Source: GCA-2711565 sp963664245 (GTDB lineage Bacteria; Bacteroidota; Bacteroidia; Bacteroidales; GCA-2711565). Taken from it: 64,000 nucleotides of DNA. A program made the position numbers and the translations under genes. The notes below the pieces were generated by a model, which was not told the origin of the DNA, did no database searches, and saw nothing but the letters and a program-made list of their open reading frames with translations. The stretch is taken from NCBI GenBank assembly GCA_963664245.1, contig OY760934.1:3100001-3164000 (forward strand), in the 5' to 3' direction. Positions 9,083 to 17,961 of this stretch are shown piece by piece; position 1 is the stretch's first letter, and each line of letters opens with the position of its first letter.

Positions 9083-11308
9083 CTAATTTTTTAAAATATT
9101 ATCAATAATTGAGTTCAAGGTATCACTTGGACGCATCGCTTTTGAAACCAATGCAAGCTCTGGCTTGTAATAGCCGCCAATGTTAACAGGCTTTCCTTGT
9201 GCTGCATTTAATTCTTCAATAATTTTTGCTTCATTGTCTGCAAGTTGTTTTGCAATAGGAGCGAAGCGCGAACTGATTTCTGTATCGGCTGTTTGTTGTG
9301 CCAATTCCTGAGCCCAGTACATTGCTAAATAAAAGTGGCTACCCCGGTTATCAAGTTCTCCCACTTTGCGTGAAGGCGATTTTCTTTCGTCGAGAAGTGT
9401 TGAGGTGGCTTTGTCAAGAGCTTCGGCCAGAACTTTTGCTTTTTCATTTTTTGTTACGATGCTTAAATGCTCGAACGATGCCGCAAGGGCCAAAAATTCG
9501 CCCAGCGAATCCCACCGTAAATGGCCCTCTTCCAAAAACTGTTGAACGTGTTTAGGAGCCGAACCTCCGGCACCTGTTTCAAACAATCCGCCACCATTCA
9601 TTAAGGGAACGATAGATAGCATTTTTGCACTGGTGCCTACTTCCATGATGGGAAATAAATCGGTAAGGTAATCGCGTAAAACGTTTCCGGTTACAGAAAT
9701 AGTGTCTTGTCCTGATTTTAGTCTTTGCAGGGTGTGTTTTGTAGCTTCTGCCGGCGACATTAACCGAATGTCAAGCCCGCTGGTGTCATGATCTTTCAAA
9801 TATTTTTCAACTTTTGCTATTATTTGAGTGTCATGTGCTCTGTTTGGGTCGAGCCAGAAAACAGCCGGAGTGTTTGACAACCTGGCCCTGTTCACGGCTA
9901 GTTTTACCCAATCCTGAATAGGAGCATCTTTTACCTGGCACATTCTCCAGATATCGCCACTTTCAACATTGTGTTCGAAAATAAGGTTGCCAGCATTGTC
10001 AGTTACCCTGATAACTCCCTCGCCAGGAGATTTGAATGTTTTATCGTGCGAACCGTATTCTTCGGCTTTTTGAGCCATTAACCCAACATTCGGTACGGTT
10101 CCCATGGTTTTTGGATCAAAAGCCCCGTTTTGTTTGCAGAAGTTGATGGTTTCTTTGTATACTCCGGCATAGCAACGGTCGGGGATGATGGCTTTGGTGT
10201 CCTGTAACTGGCCGTCGCTGTTCCACATTTTTCCCGATTCGCGGATACATGCAGGCATAGATGCATCAATAATTACATCGCTGGGAACATGTAGGTTTGT
10301 TATTCCTTTGTCGGAATTAACCATGGCTAATTTTGGACGCTTGTTGTAACAAGCTTGTATGTCGGCTTCAACTTCCTGTCTTTGTGTTTCAGGAAGATCT
10401 TTAATTTTCAGAAGTAATTCAGACAAACCATTATTGGCTTCAACGCCTAATTTTTTAAATGTTTCGGCGTGTTTTTCAAAAACTTCTTTAAAGAAAACGG
10501 TTACAAAATGCCCGAAAATAACCGGGTCAGAAACTTTCATCATAGTTGCTTTCAGGTGAACCGAAAACAAAACATCCTGTTTTTTTGCATTGTCAATTTC
10601 CGCTTCGATAAATACCCTTAGAGCTTTAACACTCATCAGCGTAGCATCAATAATTTCGCCGGCTTTGAGCGATAATTTTTCTTTTAAAACGATAACTTCA
10701 TTTGATTTGGAAACAAATTCGATTTTTATATCGCAAGCGTCTTTAACGGTCACTGATTTCTCATTGGCATAAAAATCGCCGGTGTTCATGTGTGCAACGT
10801 GCGATTTAGAATCGGCGGTCCAGCTTCCCATTTTATGCGGGTTTTTCCGGGCGAAATCTTTTACGCACATCGGAGCCCTGCGGTCAGAGTTCCCTTCTCT
10901 TAACACCGGGTTCACGGCACTTCCTTTAATCTTATCATACCTGCTTTTGATCTCCTTTTCTTCGTCGGTTTTGGGTTCGTCCGGGTAATTTGGTAAATTA
11001 TACCCTTTCGATTGTAACTCCTTAATGGCCGCGTTCAACTGAGGCATTGAAGCACTGATGTTCGGGAGCTTAATGATGTTTGCTTCCGGCGAAGCGGTTA
11101 ATGCGCCGAGTTCAGCCAAATCGTCGGTTTGTTTTTGGGCGTCGGTTAAATACTCGGGAAAGGTGGCAATAATTCTACCAGATAAAGAAATATCCCTTGT
11201 TTCAATAGAAACGCCTGAGACACCAGAAAAGTTTTTTACGATGGGTAAAAAAGAATAAGTAGCTAAAGCCGGAGCCTCATCAACGTTGGTATAAATAATA
11301 CTTGACAT
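9083..11308 (-). CDS. idh: Isocitrate dehydrogenase (NADP+), monomeric type
   Basis: A 741-residue, single-chain NADP-dependent isocitrate dehydrogenase, unrelated in length to the roughly 410-residue homodimeric enzyme. It interconverts isocitrate and 2-oxoglutarate plus CO2. Recognisable segments are IIYTNVDEAPALATYSFLPI at the N-terminus, LREGNSDRRAPMCVKDFARK, MGSWTADSKSHVAHMN, VPSDVIIDASMPACIR, AVFWLDPNRAHD, LFPIMEVGTSAKMLSIVPLM and DNRGSHFYLAMYWAQELAQQ. It sits 30 bp after acnB and 2 bp before citD. The monomeric type next to a citrate lyase is an uncommon neighbourhood. Confidence 0.97.
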   Translation of the reverse strand: MSSIIYTNVDEAPALATYSFLPIVKNFSGVSGVSIETRDISLSGRIIATFPEYLTDAQKQTDDLAELGALTASPEANIIKLPNISASMPQLNAAIKELQSKGYNLPNYPDEPKTDEEKEIKSRYDKIKGSAVNPVLREGNSDRRAPMCVKDFARKNPHKMGSWTADSKSHVAHMNTGDFYANEKSVTVKDACDIKIEFVSKSNEVIVLKEKLSLKAGEIIDATLMSVKALRVFIEAEIDNAKKQDVLFSVHLKATMMKVSDPVIFGHFVTVFFKEVFEKHAETFKKLGVEANNGLSELLLKIKDLPETQRQEVEADIQACYNKRPKLAMVNSDKGITNLHVPSDVIIDASMPACIRESGKMWNSDGQLQDTKAIIPDRCYAGVYKETINFCKQNGAFDPKTMGTVPNVGLMAQKAEEYGSHDKTFKSPGEGVIRVTDNAGNLIFEHNVESGDIWRMCQVKDAPIQDWVKLAVNRARLSNTPAVFWLDPNRAHDTQIIAKVEKYLKDHDTSGLDIRLMSPAEATKHTLQRLKSGQDTISVTGNVLRDYLTDLFPIMEVGTSAKMLSIVPLMNGGGLFETGAGGSAPKHVQQFLEEGHLRWDSLGEFLALAASFEHLSIVTKNEKAKVLAEALDKATSTLLDERKSPSRKVGELDNRGSHFYLAMYWAQELAQQTADTEISSRFAPIAKQLADNEAKIIEELNAAQGKPVNIGGYYKPELALVSKAMRPSDTLNSIIDNILKN

Positions 11309-11338
11309 GTTTTTTGTTTTTTTTATTACTTGATCTGG

Positions 11339-13858
11339 TTAATTTTTATCGAATTGTAGATATGAATAAATTTTCTCTTTATTGGGAGCTATTTTGCTGT
11401 TGTAAAGTTCAAAATATTCCGCTGGTGTTGGCAAAGTGCCTTTAATAGCTATTACGGCGGCTAATTCAGCCGAGCCGAGATAAGCACGTGCACCATCGCC
11501 CATCCGGTTATCAAAGTTACGGGTAGAGGTAGAGAAGATGTTTGCTTTATCCGGAACCCTTAACTGGTTACCCATACAAAGTGAACATCCCGGGATTTCT
11601 ATCCGTGCCCCGATTTTTGCGAATTTGGAAAAGAAAGCTTCCGATTTCAGTTTGTCGTTATCCATACGGGTTGGCGTAGCCAAATAGGTTCTTACGTTAG
11701 GATTGATTTTTTCGTTTTCCCACAAGTATCCGGCAGCCCTGAAATGGCCGATGTTTGTCATGCATGAACCGATGAAAACATCTGATATTTTATCGCCGGC
11801 AATTTCCGACAATAATTTAACATCGTCTGGATCGTTCGGGCAGCAAACGATAGGTTCGGTAATTTCAGCCAAATCAATCTCGATAACTGCAGCGTATTCT
11901 GCATTTTCGTCGGCTGATAACAACTTAGGATCTTTTAACCATTTTTTCAGTTCGTCGATCCTGTTTTGGAGGGCTTCCCTGCTTTCGTAGCCGTCTTTTA
12001 TCAGGCTTTCGATTAAAGCAACGTTTGATTTTACGTATTCGATAACCGATTTTTCCGACAATTTTATACAGCCTGCGGTTGCACTTCTTTCAGCGGTGGC
12101 ATCGGCAAGTTCAAAAGCTTGTTCCGGGGTAATGTCCGGCAAACCTTCTATTTCCAAAATTTTGCTATTGAAAACGTTTACTTTGTTTTTCTTTGGTACG
12201 GTAAGCAAACCTCTTTTAATGGCAAAGTATGGGATTGCATTAACCACATCTCTTAAGGTAATGCCTGGGTTCATTTCGCCTTTAAAGCGAACCAGTACCG
12301 ATTCGGGCATATCAAGCGGCATGAATCCTAAAGCGCCGGCAAATGCCACCAATCCTGAACCTGCAGGGAAAGATACTCCCAAGGGGAAACGTGTGTGTGA
12401 ATCGCCCCCAGTTCCAACGGTATCAGGAACAAGCAAACGGTTTAACCAGGTGTGGATAACACCGTCGCCGGGTTTTAATGCAAAACCGCCACGTTCGGTT
12501 ACAAATAGAGGAAGCTTTTTGTGCATTTTAACGTCAACCGCTTTTGGATAAGCAGCCGTGTGGCAAAACGATTGCATGAACATGGGTGCTGAAAATTTCA
12601 AACAGGCCAGCTCGGTTAATTCGTCGGCGGTCATAGGGCCGGTTGTATCTTGCGAACCAACGGTGCTCATCAGCGGTTCGCAGGTGGTTCCGGGAAGAAC
12701 GCCTTGCATGCCACAAGCTTTTCCAACTATTTTTTGGGCCAATGTATAGCCCTGGTTCTTTTTAGGCGTAGGGTTGCTAGGCGCAACAAAAAGATCTGAT
12801 TCGGGCAGGTTCAAAGCGTTACATGCTTTTTGGGTAAGGGCTTTGCCAATGATTTTGGTAATCCGTCCGCCTGCACGATAATCGTCAAGTATAGTGTTTG
12901 GGGTTAATTTGAAGGTTGAAATTACTTCGTCTGCTTCATTTTTGATCACCCCTTCTTTGGTGTAAATGGTAATAATCTCGCCGGTGTTTATTTTGGTAAC
13001 ATCGGCAGTGATCGGAATACCTCCCGAATCTTGAACCGTGTTGAAGAAAATAGGAGCAATTACGCCTCCAATAACAATGCCGTTCCGGCGTTTGTTCGGG
13101 GTAAAAGGAATGTCTTCGCCAATGTGCCAAAGCAAACTGTTGCAGGCTGATTTTCGTGAAGATCCGGTTCCAACCACATCACCTACAAAAGCAACTTTAA
13201 AGCCTTCGTTTCTGAATTTTGCAATGGTTTCCAGTCCTTCGGGGAATCTTGATTTTCCCATCGAAAGGGCGTGTAACGGAATGTCGGGACGAGTAACAGC
13301 ATCAGAGGCCGGAGAAAAATCATCGGTGTTTATCTCCCCTTCAACCTTAAACACTTTAGCCACAATTTTTTCTTCTAACTGGGGTTTGCTTGTAAACCAT
13401 TCGGCTTTAGCCCATGATTCTACCACTCTTTTAGCAGCCTTGTTGTTTTTCGATAATTCGGCTACTTTATCGAATTGCTCATACACCAAGATTGTGTTGG
13501 ATAAAGCATCGGCAGCATACTCTGATAACTCAGGGATAGAAAGAGCCTGAACAAGGGGGGCAACGTTATAGCCGCCTGCCATGGTTCCTAATATTTCTAT
13601 GGCATCTTTCTTCCTTATCAATGGTGTTTCAATTTCACCATTGACGATAGTGTTTAAAAAATCGGCCTTAACCTGGGCAGCCGGGTCAACACCCGGAGAA
13701 ATACGATTTTTTAATAGGTCCAAAAGAAAATCATTGCCTTCTTCTGATCCTTTTTGAATTGTTTCGCAAACAAACTTTGTGAGCTCACTGCTTAGAGGAA
13801 GAGGAGGAATCCCCTTTTCTAATCTTTCACTTACGTGATTTCTGTACTCTTGTAACAT
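11339..13858 (-). CDS. acnB: Aconitate hydratase B
   Basis: An 839-residue AcnB-type aconitase, close to the E. coli length of 865. It interconverts citrate and isocitrate through cis-aconitate; AcnB enzymes can also hydrate 2-methyl-cis-aconitate. The [4Fe-4S] ligands are Cys699 (IGSCMTNIGHFRAAGYLWE) and Cys758/Cys761 (PGCSLCMGNQ), with the same 59- and 3-residue spacing as in E. coli AcnB. The N-terminal helical HEAT-like domain (LQEYRNHVSERLEKGIPPLPL) and the swivel domain (INTDDFSPASDAVTRPDIPLHA) precede the catalytic part, the AcnB domain order. It is the first gene of the operon; no standard promoter is visible in the 120 bp before it. Confidence 0.97.
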   Translation of the reverse strand: MLQEYRNHVSERLEKGIPPLPLSSELTKFVCETIQKGSEEGNDFLLDLLKNRISPGVDPAAQVKADFLNTIVNGEIETPLIRKKDAIEILGTMAGGYNVAPLVQALSIPELSEYAADALSNTILVYEQFDKVAELSKNNKAAKRVVESWAKAEWFTSKPQLEEKIVAKVFKVEGEINTDDFSPASDAVTRPDIPLHALSMGKSRFPEGLETIAKFRNEGFKVAFVGDVVGTGSSRKSACNSLLWHIGEDIPFTPNKRRNGIVIGGVIAPIFFNTVQDSGGIPITADVTKINTGEIITIYTKEGVIKNEADEVISTFKLTPNTILDDYRAGGRITKIIGKALTQKACNALNLPESDLFVAPSNPTPKKNQGYTLAQKIVGKACGMQGVLPGTTCEPLMSTVGSQDTTGPMTADELTELACLKFSAPMFMQSFCHTAAYPKAVDVKMHKKLPLFVTERGGFALKPGDGVIHTWLNRLLVPDTVGTGGDSHTRFPLGVSFPAGSGLVAFAGALGFMPLDMPESVLVRFKGEMNPGITLRDVVNAIPYFAIKRGLLTVPKKNKVNVFNSKILEIEGLPDITPEQAFELADATAERSATAGCIKLSEKSVIEYVKSNVALIESLIKDGYESREALQNRIDELKKWLKDPKLLSADENAEYAAVIEIDLAEITEPIVCCPNDPDDVKLLSEIAGDKISDVFIGSCMTNIGHFRAAGYLWENEKINPNVRTYLATPTRMDNDKLKSEAFFSKFAKIGARIEIPGCSLCMGNQLRVPDKANIFSTSTRNFDNRMGDGARAYLGSAELAAVIAIKGTLPTPAEYFELYNSKIAPNKEKIYSYLQFDKN

Positions 13859-14425
13859 AATTATTATAATATAAAACTTAGCAAAATTCTTTTTTCTACA
13901 TTAAAATCAGAGCTGTTTCTTTAAACGATATTGTCGATCTTGATTATGTTTTATTGATTGTTCCTAGAATAGGATAAGTAATAATTTTCATCTTCATAGC
14001 TTTTTATAGCATTTGACGGTATTACGGTGGCGGAACAAAAAAATAATGGAAATATCGGCAGCTACCTGTTTAATGGCACCTGCCTACTTAATGGCATTTT
14101 TAATAGTAATGAATACAGGCAACCCAAGGTACATTGCTTTTCTCTTGCCTGATGAAATTCCTCCTCTAATAAGATTTCCGCATTTTGTCATTTGGTTGGA
14201 ATGGAAAATCCCCTTGTTTTCGGCGAATCCCTGAACATTAATTTTTGACATTTGGTTCACTAAGATGTTCATAATACTATTAAATAATTAATTTTTAAAG
14301 TTCCTTCATAAACTTTATCAATAATGCTTAAAAAATGGTATACAGGGAAATTATAACATCCTTAGTATTTAAGGAATAATATGACAATCTCTGACATAGC
14401 CTTTTTCGCGAAAGCATCGTCAAAA
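13859..14425. other. Gene-poor stretch between riboswitch and acnB
   Basis: About 570 bp of AT-rich sequence that would be the leader of acnB if the cobalamin riboswitch transcript runs through. The only sizeable reading frame on the minus strand is 62 codons (14084-14272, starting MNILVNQMSKINVQ); I find no family for it, and it overlaps an equally unconvincing plus-strand frame. A short hairpin (ccttaaatactaagg on the minus strand, near 14358-14372) lies just after the riboswitch. I see no confident gene here. It may be a decayed gene that was once under riboswitch control. Confidence 0.5.
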
Positions 14426-14615
14426 CACATAAGGCAGGTCTCCTGACTTACACCAATCTTCTTATTTTTCTTCCCACCCATTAAATAACGAACAGTGGAT
14501 TTGAGTGATAAGAAAATGAGTGGTGTTTACAGTTGCGCGACAGTTCGTGATTTTCACACGATTCCCTATTATTCTTCTCCAAGTTTTAGTTCTATGAGAC
14601 AAGAAACCTTATATG
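14426..14615 (-). promoter_or_regulatory. Cobalamin (B12) riboswitch
   Basis: On the minus strand the conserved parts occur in order: a P1 strand CATATAAGG (14607-14615), GGGAATCGTGTGAAAA (14551-14566), the core CTGTCGCGCAACTGT (14529-14543), the B12 box AGTCAGGAGACCTGCC (14433-14448), and the closing P1 strand CCTTATGTG (14426-14434). The two P1 strands pair over 9 bp with one G-U. The element is therefore complete. Such riboswitches usually lower expression of B12 uptake or synthesis genes, or of B12-independent isozymes, when cobalamin is plentiful. The next confident gene downstream is acnB, about 570 bp away. Confidence 0.93.
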
Positions 14616-14636
14616 CCATTATTTTGAAAGAACTTT

Positions 14637-14677
14637 GATGCTGCAAAGATACAAGGATTTATTTTTTAAAATCCAAA
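14637..14677 (-). promoter_or_regulatory. Promoter of the cobalamin riboswitch transcript
   Basis: On the minus strand a minus-33 TTTG (14674-14677) and a minus-7 TATCTTTG (14644-14651) are separated by 22 nt, fitting the Bacteroidota consensus TTTG/TAnnTTTG. Transcription would start near 14637, about 22 nt before the first P1 strand of the riboswitch. An intact promoter next to an intact aptamer argues against the riboswitch being a decayed relic. Confidence 0.75.
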
Positions 14678-14830
14678 TGATTTTGCAGTTTTTTTGTATT
14701 AATATTCAAATTTTTTTGACAGAAAATTTTAGGCGTTGATTTTTAGGTGATTCTGTGTTTTTTGAGAGCCTTGTGCCTGATTAATATCATATAATGATGG
14801 GAGTGCGGGATAATGAGGGATAGCTGAGGC

Positions 14831-14878
14831 AGGCATGGGATTCGATATTGTCGAATCGGTATAAATCTAGCCATGCCT
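14831..14878. repeat. Nested inverted repeat
   Basis: An outer perfect 8-bp pair (aggcatgg at 14831-14838, ccatgcct at 14871-14878) encloses a perfect 7-bp hairpin (gattcga at 14839-14845, tcgaatc at 14851-14857, loop tattg). The inner stem stacks directly on the left outer arm and leaves 13 unpaired nt on the right. It lies 22 bp past the stop codon of the lipoprotein gene at 14901. No T-run follows on either strand, so it is not a standard terminator. Confidence 0.6.
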
Positions 14879-14900
14879 TATGATACGTTAGGTCGCGTTT

Positions 14901-15374
14901 TTATTGGTGTAGCTTGTTTAGATTTTTAGTTTCTATTGATGCACTCCAAAAATTCGTTTGCTCACCTGAACCAACAGTAACCTTTGTTTCAAATCCAACT
15001 CCAATGACTTCGTAACGACTAATATTTGAAATATCAGGATATACCTTTAAAAGTATTTCGTTAACAATCTTTTGTTTATCTTCATTAAGCTTTGGAGTTG
15101 AGTTTGGATTTCTGACAATAATTTTGATAAAATGGTGTTCTATTCCATTAGCTTTCTGACAATTTGGAAAAATATCTACTTCTTCAGCTGGTATTATTGA
15201 CAAAACACTTTTTTGAATTAGTTTGTAATCTTTTTCCCATTGAATTTCAATCGGTTCTGGTAAGAATAAGCTACATGAACTAAATAAAACTATTGATATG
15301 ACAGTTGATAAGATTTTGCTTTTTATTTTATAATGATATTTTACAGAGTGAGTAAGGTCAAATTTTAAAATCAT
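14901..15374 (-). CDS. Small predicted lipoprotein, function unknown
   Basis: A 157-residue protein, starting at the ATG at 15374; three codons upstream is a TTG that could also serve. A short charged N-terminus (KYHYKIKSK) leads into the hydrophobic stretch ILSTVISIVLFSSC, a lipoprotein signal with the lipidated Cys in FSSCS. The mature part has no motif I recognise; it contains two Cys at most and ends IETKNLNKLHQ. AT-rich composition and lack of operon partners suggest an accessory gene. It follows a copy of the dispersed intergenic element (15528) and a terminator at 15635, so it needs its own promoter. Confidence 0.6.
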   Translation of the reverse strand: MILKFDLTHSVKYHYKIKSKILSTVISIVLFSSCSLFLPEPIEIQWEKDYKLIQKSVLSIIPAEEVDIFPNCQKANGIEHHFIKIIVRNPNSTPKLNEDKQKIVNEILLKVYPDISNISRYEVIGVGFETKVTVGSGEQTNFWSASIETKNLNKLHQ

Positions 15375-15527
15375 AATTGTCAATGTATTTAAATGTTAGC
15401 ACAATACTATATATTTGTTCTTTCTGCGAGAAGTGGAAATGCAACCTTACTTACGCATAAATCAATGTCTCTTGTTTCATTTATATATTTTACATTATTC
15501 ATCCCACAATTAATACTGGTATAAATT

Positions 15528-15605
15528 AAAAAATCATCACTCAAAAGTCGTAATGCCGGGGAGGAGCATCTCGTTCTGTAGCAGTAAATTTATGAAAAAA
15601 TATTG
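15528..15605. repeat. Dispersed intergenic element, copy 2
   Basis: The core taatgccggggaggagcat (15551-15569) differs from the other copies at one base. It is preceded by aaaaaatcatcactc and followed by ctgtagcagtaaatttatg and an A-run. It shares about 60 bp of layout with copies at 3583 and 56440, and lies between the start of a minus-strand lipoprotein gene and the end of the LruC gene. The rest of this 312-bp gap holds the terminator at 15635 and nothing else I can name. Confidence 0.7.
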
Positions 15606-15634
15606 AATGTAAAATGTAAAGTGTATTAAAAAAT

Positions 15635-15662
15635 AACCCTGCCAATTTATATTGACAGGGTT
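15635..15662 (-). terminator. Rho-independent terminator after the LruC-domain gene
   Basis: The arms aaccctg and cagggtt close a stem that continues through caat/attg with one mismatch. T-rich tracts on both sides make it able to act in either direction. It begins 33 bp past the stop codon of the LruC-domain gene. Confidence 0.8.
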
Positions 15663-15695
15663 GTTTTTTTGTATTTGTATTAGAACATCTTCTGT

Positions 15696-17714
15696 TTAGT
15701 TTGGCACCTGGTAGATATTGCCTTCATTTCGGTAGCCAACTTCATTTTTATACCAGTCAGAATAATCGTAGCCGCTGCTTTCGGCCCATTCGGCAAATTT
15801 TAAATAAGCCTGCAGAATCTCTACTTTTTCATACGGGTATTCAAACGGTTCGAGGGTTTTGATGGCCCATGGAAGGTTATTGTCGGTTTTGTAATATCTT
15901 CCAATAGCCGGGTTTGAATCATCCCTGAATGTATTGAAGAGTGTCGTGCTTGCAAAGTCTGTCGGGGCGTGGTCGGGCAGGTGGATTTCGTGGGTGCGGT
16001 CTTGGTTAACGATCATAAACGGATTGTACGGAGGAACACCAATGGATTCCAACTCTACCGGCTGATTTAAAGTAATGCTTATCCGGGTTGTGTCGGGCGT
16101 TACAAACGGGTAGGATGCGCTGGTGTTCACGCCAATGCCACCAGCATGAGCCATTAAATGGTAGGTGTCGTCAAACACAATAATAACGGCATTTGATTGT
16201 CCAATTTCCAGACCTTTGCTGTTTAAGTTTACCCATGATTCCTGTGTTTTATATCCGGTAACATTATTTATCATGTTTGGATTAATGCCCAAATCGATAC
16301 CAAAGCCATTGTGGAAACTGGCCCCGAAAGCTTTTAACACAAACTCGCCTTCTATTTCAACTACTTTATTATCGGCGTTTGTAATTTGGTTGAAGTTGTA
16401 ATCGATAACCATGTCGTTAAAATCATAATCCCCGGTTCCTGGCCACATGTCTTCAAAAGCCAGTGTCCCGTAGGTTCCTTCGCTAAAGAAATAGTTGTTA
16501 AACGCTTTGTTTGGGTCACCCGGATAGTCGTCCATGTTATCGGTTACCCCGTCGTTATCTTCGTCTTCGCCTTCGTAATCCATAACTGGCAGGTTCGAAT
16601 TATCGATGGCCTGGATCGGGTTTGCGGTGATGTAGAATATTGCATCGTTAAAATCATGGTCGCATGAACCCTGGCGGTTCAAATCTTCTAAACCTAATAA
16701 AATTAAGCTTCTTCCAATATCATTCACCAATACGGTGTGCTGGCGTAGATCGGCTACTGATTCGGGATTAAAATCAGGATTTGAATAATAAGTGTAGGAG
16801 GTGTTGTTTACCCGTCCGCTGTACCATGCATTGGGGAACAATACCCAACCAATACTGGTTCCTGTAGGGAAGGTCCCTATTTTAACTTTGTTCCCGGAAA
16901 CCAGTCCACCACCGCTTCCTAGGTAAGAAACATTCGGGAAAATAATAGTGATTTCGTCAATATCATTGGGGCCTGACGGAGGATTGTTTGTAGGATAGGT
17001 GTAGAATCCTAGGGTGTTTTTGTATCCGGCGCCTTCATGTACAAAGGTTACCCAAACGTCGCAGGGTTCAATCAATGAAAGATCGTAAGAATTGCCGGGG
17101 TTAAGGTATTGCGGGTGTGATACCGGTAATTCAACTTCTTCCGGTAACGAATTATTTACATCGTTTAAAAAATCAGCATCAATAACATCATTTTGGGGTT
17201 CAAGGTAATTTGGAACGCCGTATGAATTATAGGTTCCCAGGTAGTTAAACGTGGCATTTTTAGGAACCGAACTTACAGCCGATTTTTGTTGAGATGTGGC
17301 TTGTTCTCCACCAAAGGTATAGTTAACGCTTTCGCCAGTTATCGCAACCCGTATCATATTATTGATGCCAATATAATTATTTACGATGCTGACCGAATCA
17401 AAGTAAGATGGGAACTCGTAAGCTCTGCTAAACGATCCATAATTGTCGGTAACGCCGCTAAATATTAATTTCCCGCCCGATTCGGGGTCGTCGGTATATA
17501 GTGATAATCGTACATTACTGATGGGGGCGTTGTTGTTGTCCAAGACCGATAAATTTACATTAACTGATTTTGATGTTTCCCAGCTAAAGTTATCAAGAAC
17601 GTTTAGCGATTCCATTGCAGAATCGTTATTGTTAACATTATTGTTTACTTCTAATTTGCTGCAACTGCTAACGATAATGAGCATTGATACAAATATAGCA
17701 ATACGGTTTTTCAT
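15696..17714 (-). CDS. LruC-domain lipoprotein
   Basis: A 672-residue predicted surface or periplasmic lipoprotein. The signal MKNRIAIFVSMLIIVSSCS has its lipidated Cys in SSC. Residues about 30-140 look like a carboxypeptidase-regulatory-like beta sandwich (VNLSVLDNNNAPISNVRLSL). A DUF4114-type segment is centred on GSCDHDFNDAIFYITANP. The C-terminal half is the LruC domain, recognisable by DDYPGDPNKAFNNYFF, GTLAFEDMWPGTGDYDFND and the DxDxD-rich stretch between (EGEDEDNDGVTDNMDDYPGD), which resembles a calcium-binding repeat. LruC proteins are widespread in Bacteroidota; their function is not established. The gene is single, with its own terminator. Confidence 0.88.
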   Translation of the reverse strand: MKNRIAIFVSMLIIVSSCSKLEVNNNVNNNDSAMESLNVLDNFSWETSKSVNVNLSVLDNNNAPISNVRLSLYTDDPESGGKLIFSGVTDNYGSFSRAYEFPSYFDSVSIVNNYIGINNMIRVAITGESVNYTFGGEQATSQQKSAVSSVPKNATFNYLGTYNSYGVPNYLEPQNDVIDADFLNDVNNSLPEEVELPVSHPQYLNPGNSYDLSLIEPCDVWVTFVHEGAGYKNTLGFYTYPTNNPPSGPNDIDEITIIFPNVSYLGSGGGLVSGNKVKIGTFPTGTSIGWVLFPNAWYSGRVNNTSYTYYSNPDFNPESVADLRQHTVLVNDIGRSLILLGLEDLNRQGSCDHDFNDAIFYITANPIQAIDNSNLPVMDYEGEDEDNDGVTDNMDDYPGDPNKAFNNYFFSEGTYGTLAFEDMWPGTGDYDFNDMVIDYNFNQITNADNKVVEIEGEFVLKAFGASFHNGFGIDLGINPNMINNVTGYKTQESWVNLNSKGLEIGQSNAVIIVFDDTYHLMAHAGGIGVNTSASYPFVTPDTTRISITLNQPVELESIGVPPYNPFMIVNQDRTHEIHLPDHAPTDFASTTLFNTFRDDSNPAIGRYYKTDNNLPWAIKTLEPFEYPYEKVEILQAYLKFAEWAESSGYDYSDWYKNEVGYRNEGNIYQVPN

Positions 17715-17961
17715 AATTTTAAGTGTTTTGCAAGGTTATTTGCTTATTTACATAATTTACAATTTATTAATGTGAAAATAGTGCTAATATCCTTATTTAT
17801 GCGATGAATTTTTTTTAATGTTTTAAGATACAAGTGTTAATAACATTTTATTGGTGTGCAACATTTGTGCAGTAAAATATAATTGTTCAGGGATCAGTGT
17901 TTTAATGTTTTTGACTACCGCACAAATTTCCCAAATATGGAATCTTTGTTTAAATATGGAA

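Noticed and set aside
14013..14234. 73-codon plus-strand frame in the gene-poor stretch
   Set aside because: It overlaps the minus-strand 62-codon frame, has no family resemblance, and points against the riboswitch transcript. I treat it as chance.
14084..14272. 62-codon minus-strand frame considered as a transposase remnant
   Set aside because: The phrase RGGISSGKRKAMYLG loosely recalls the end of IS110-type transposases, but no conserved catalytic part or element end is visible. Left as unassigned.
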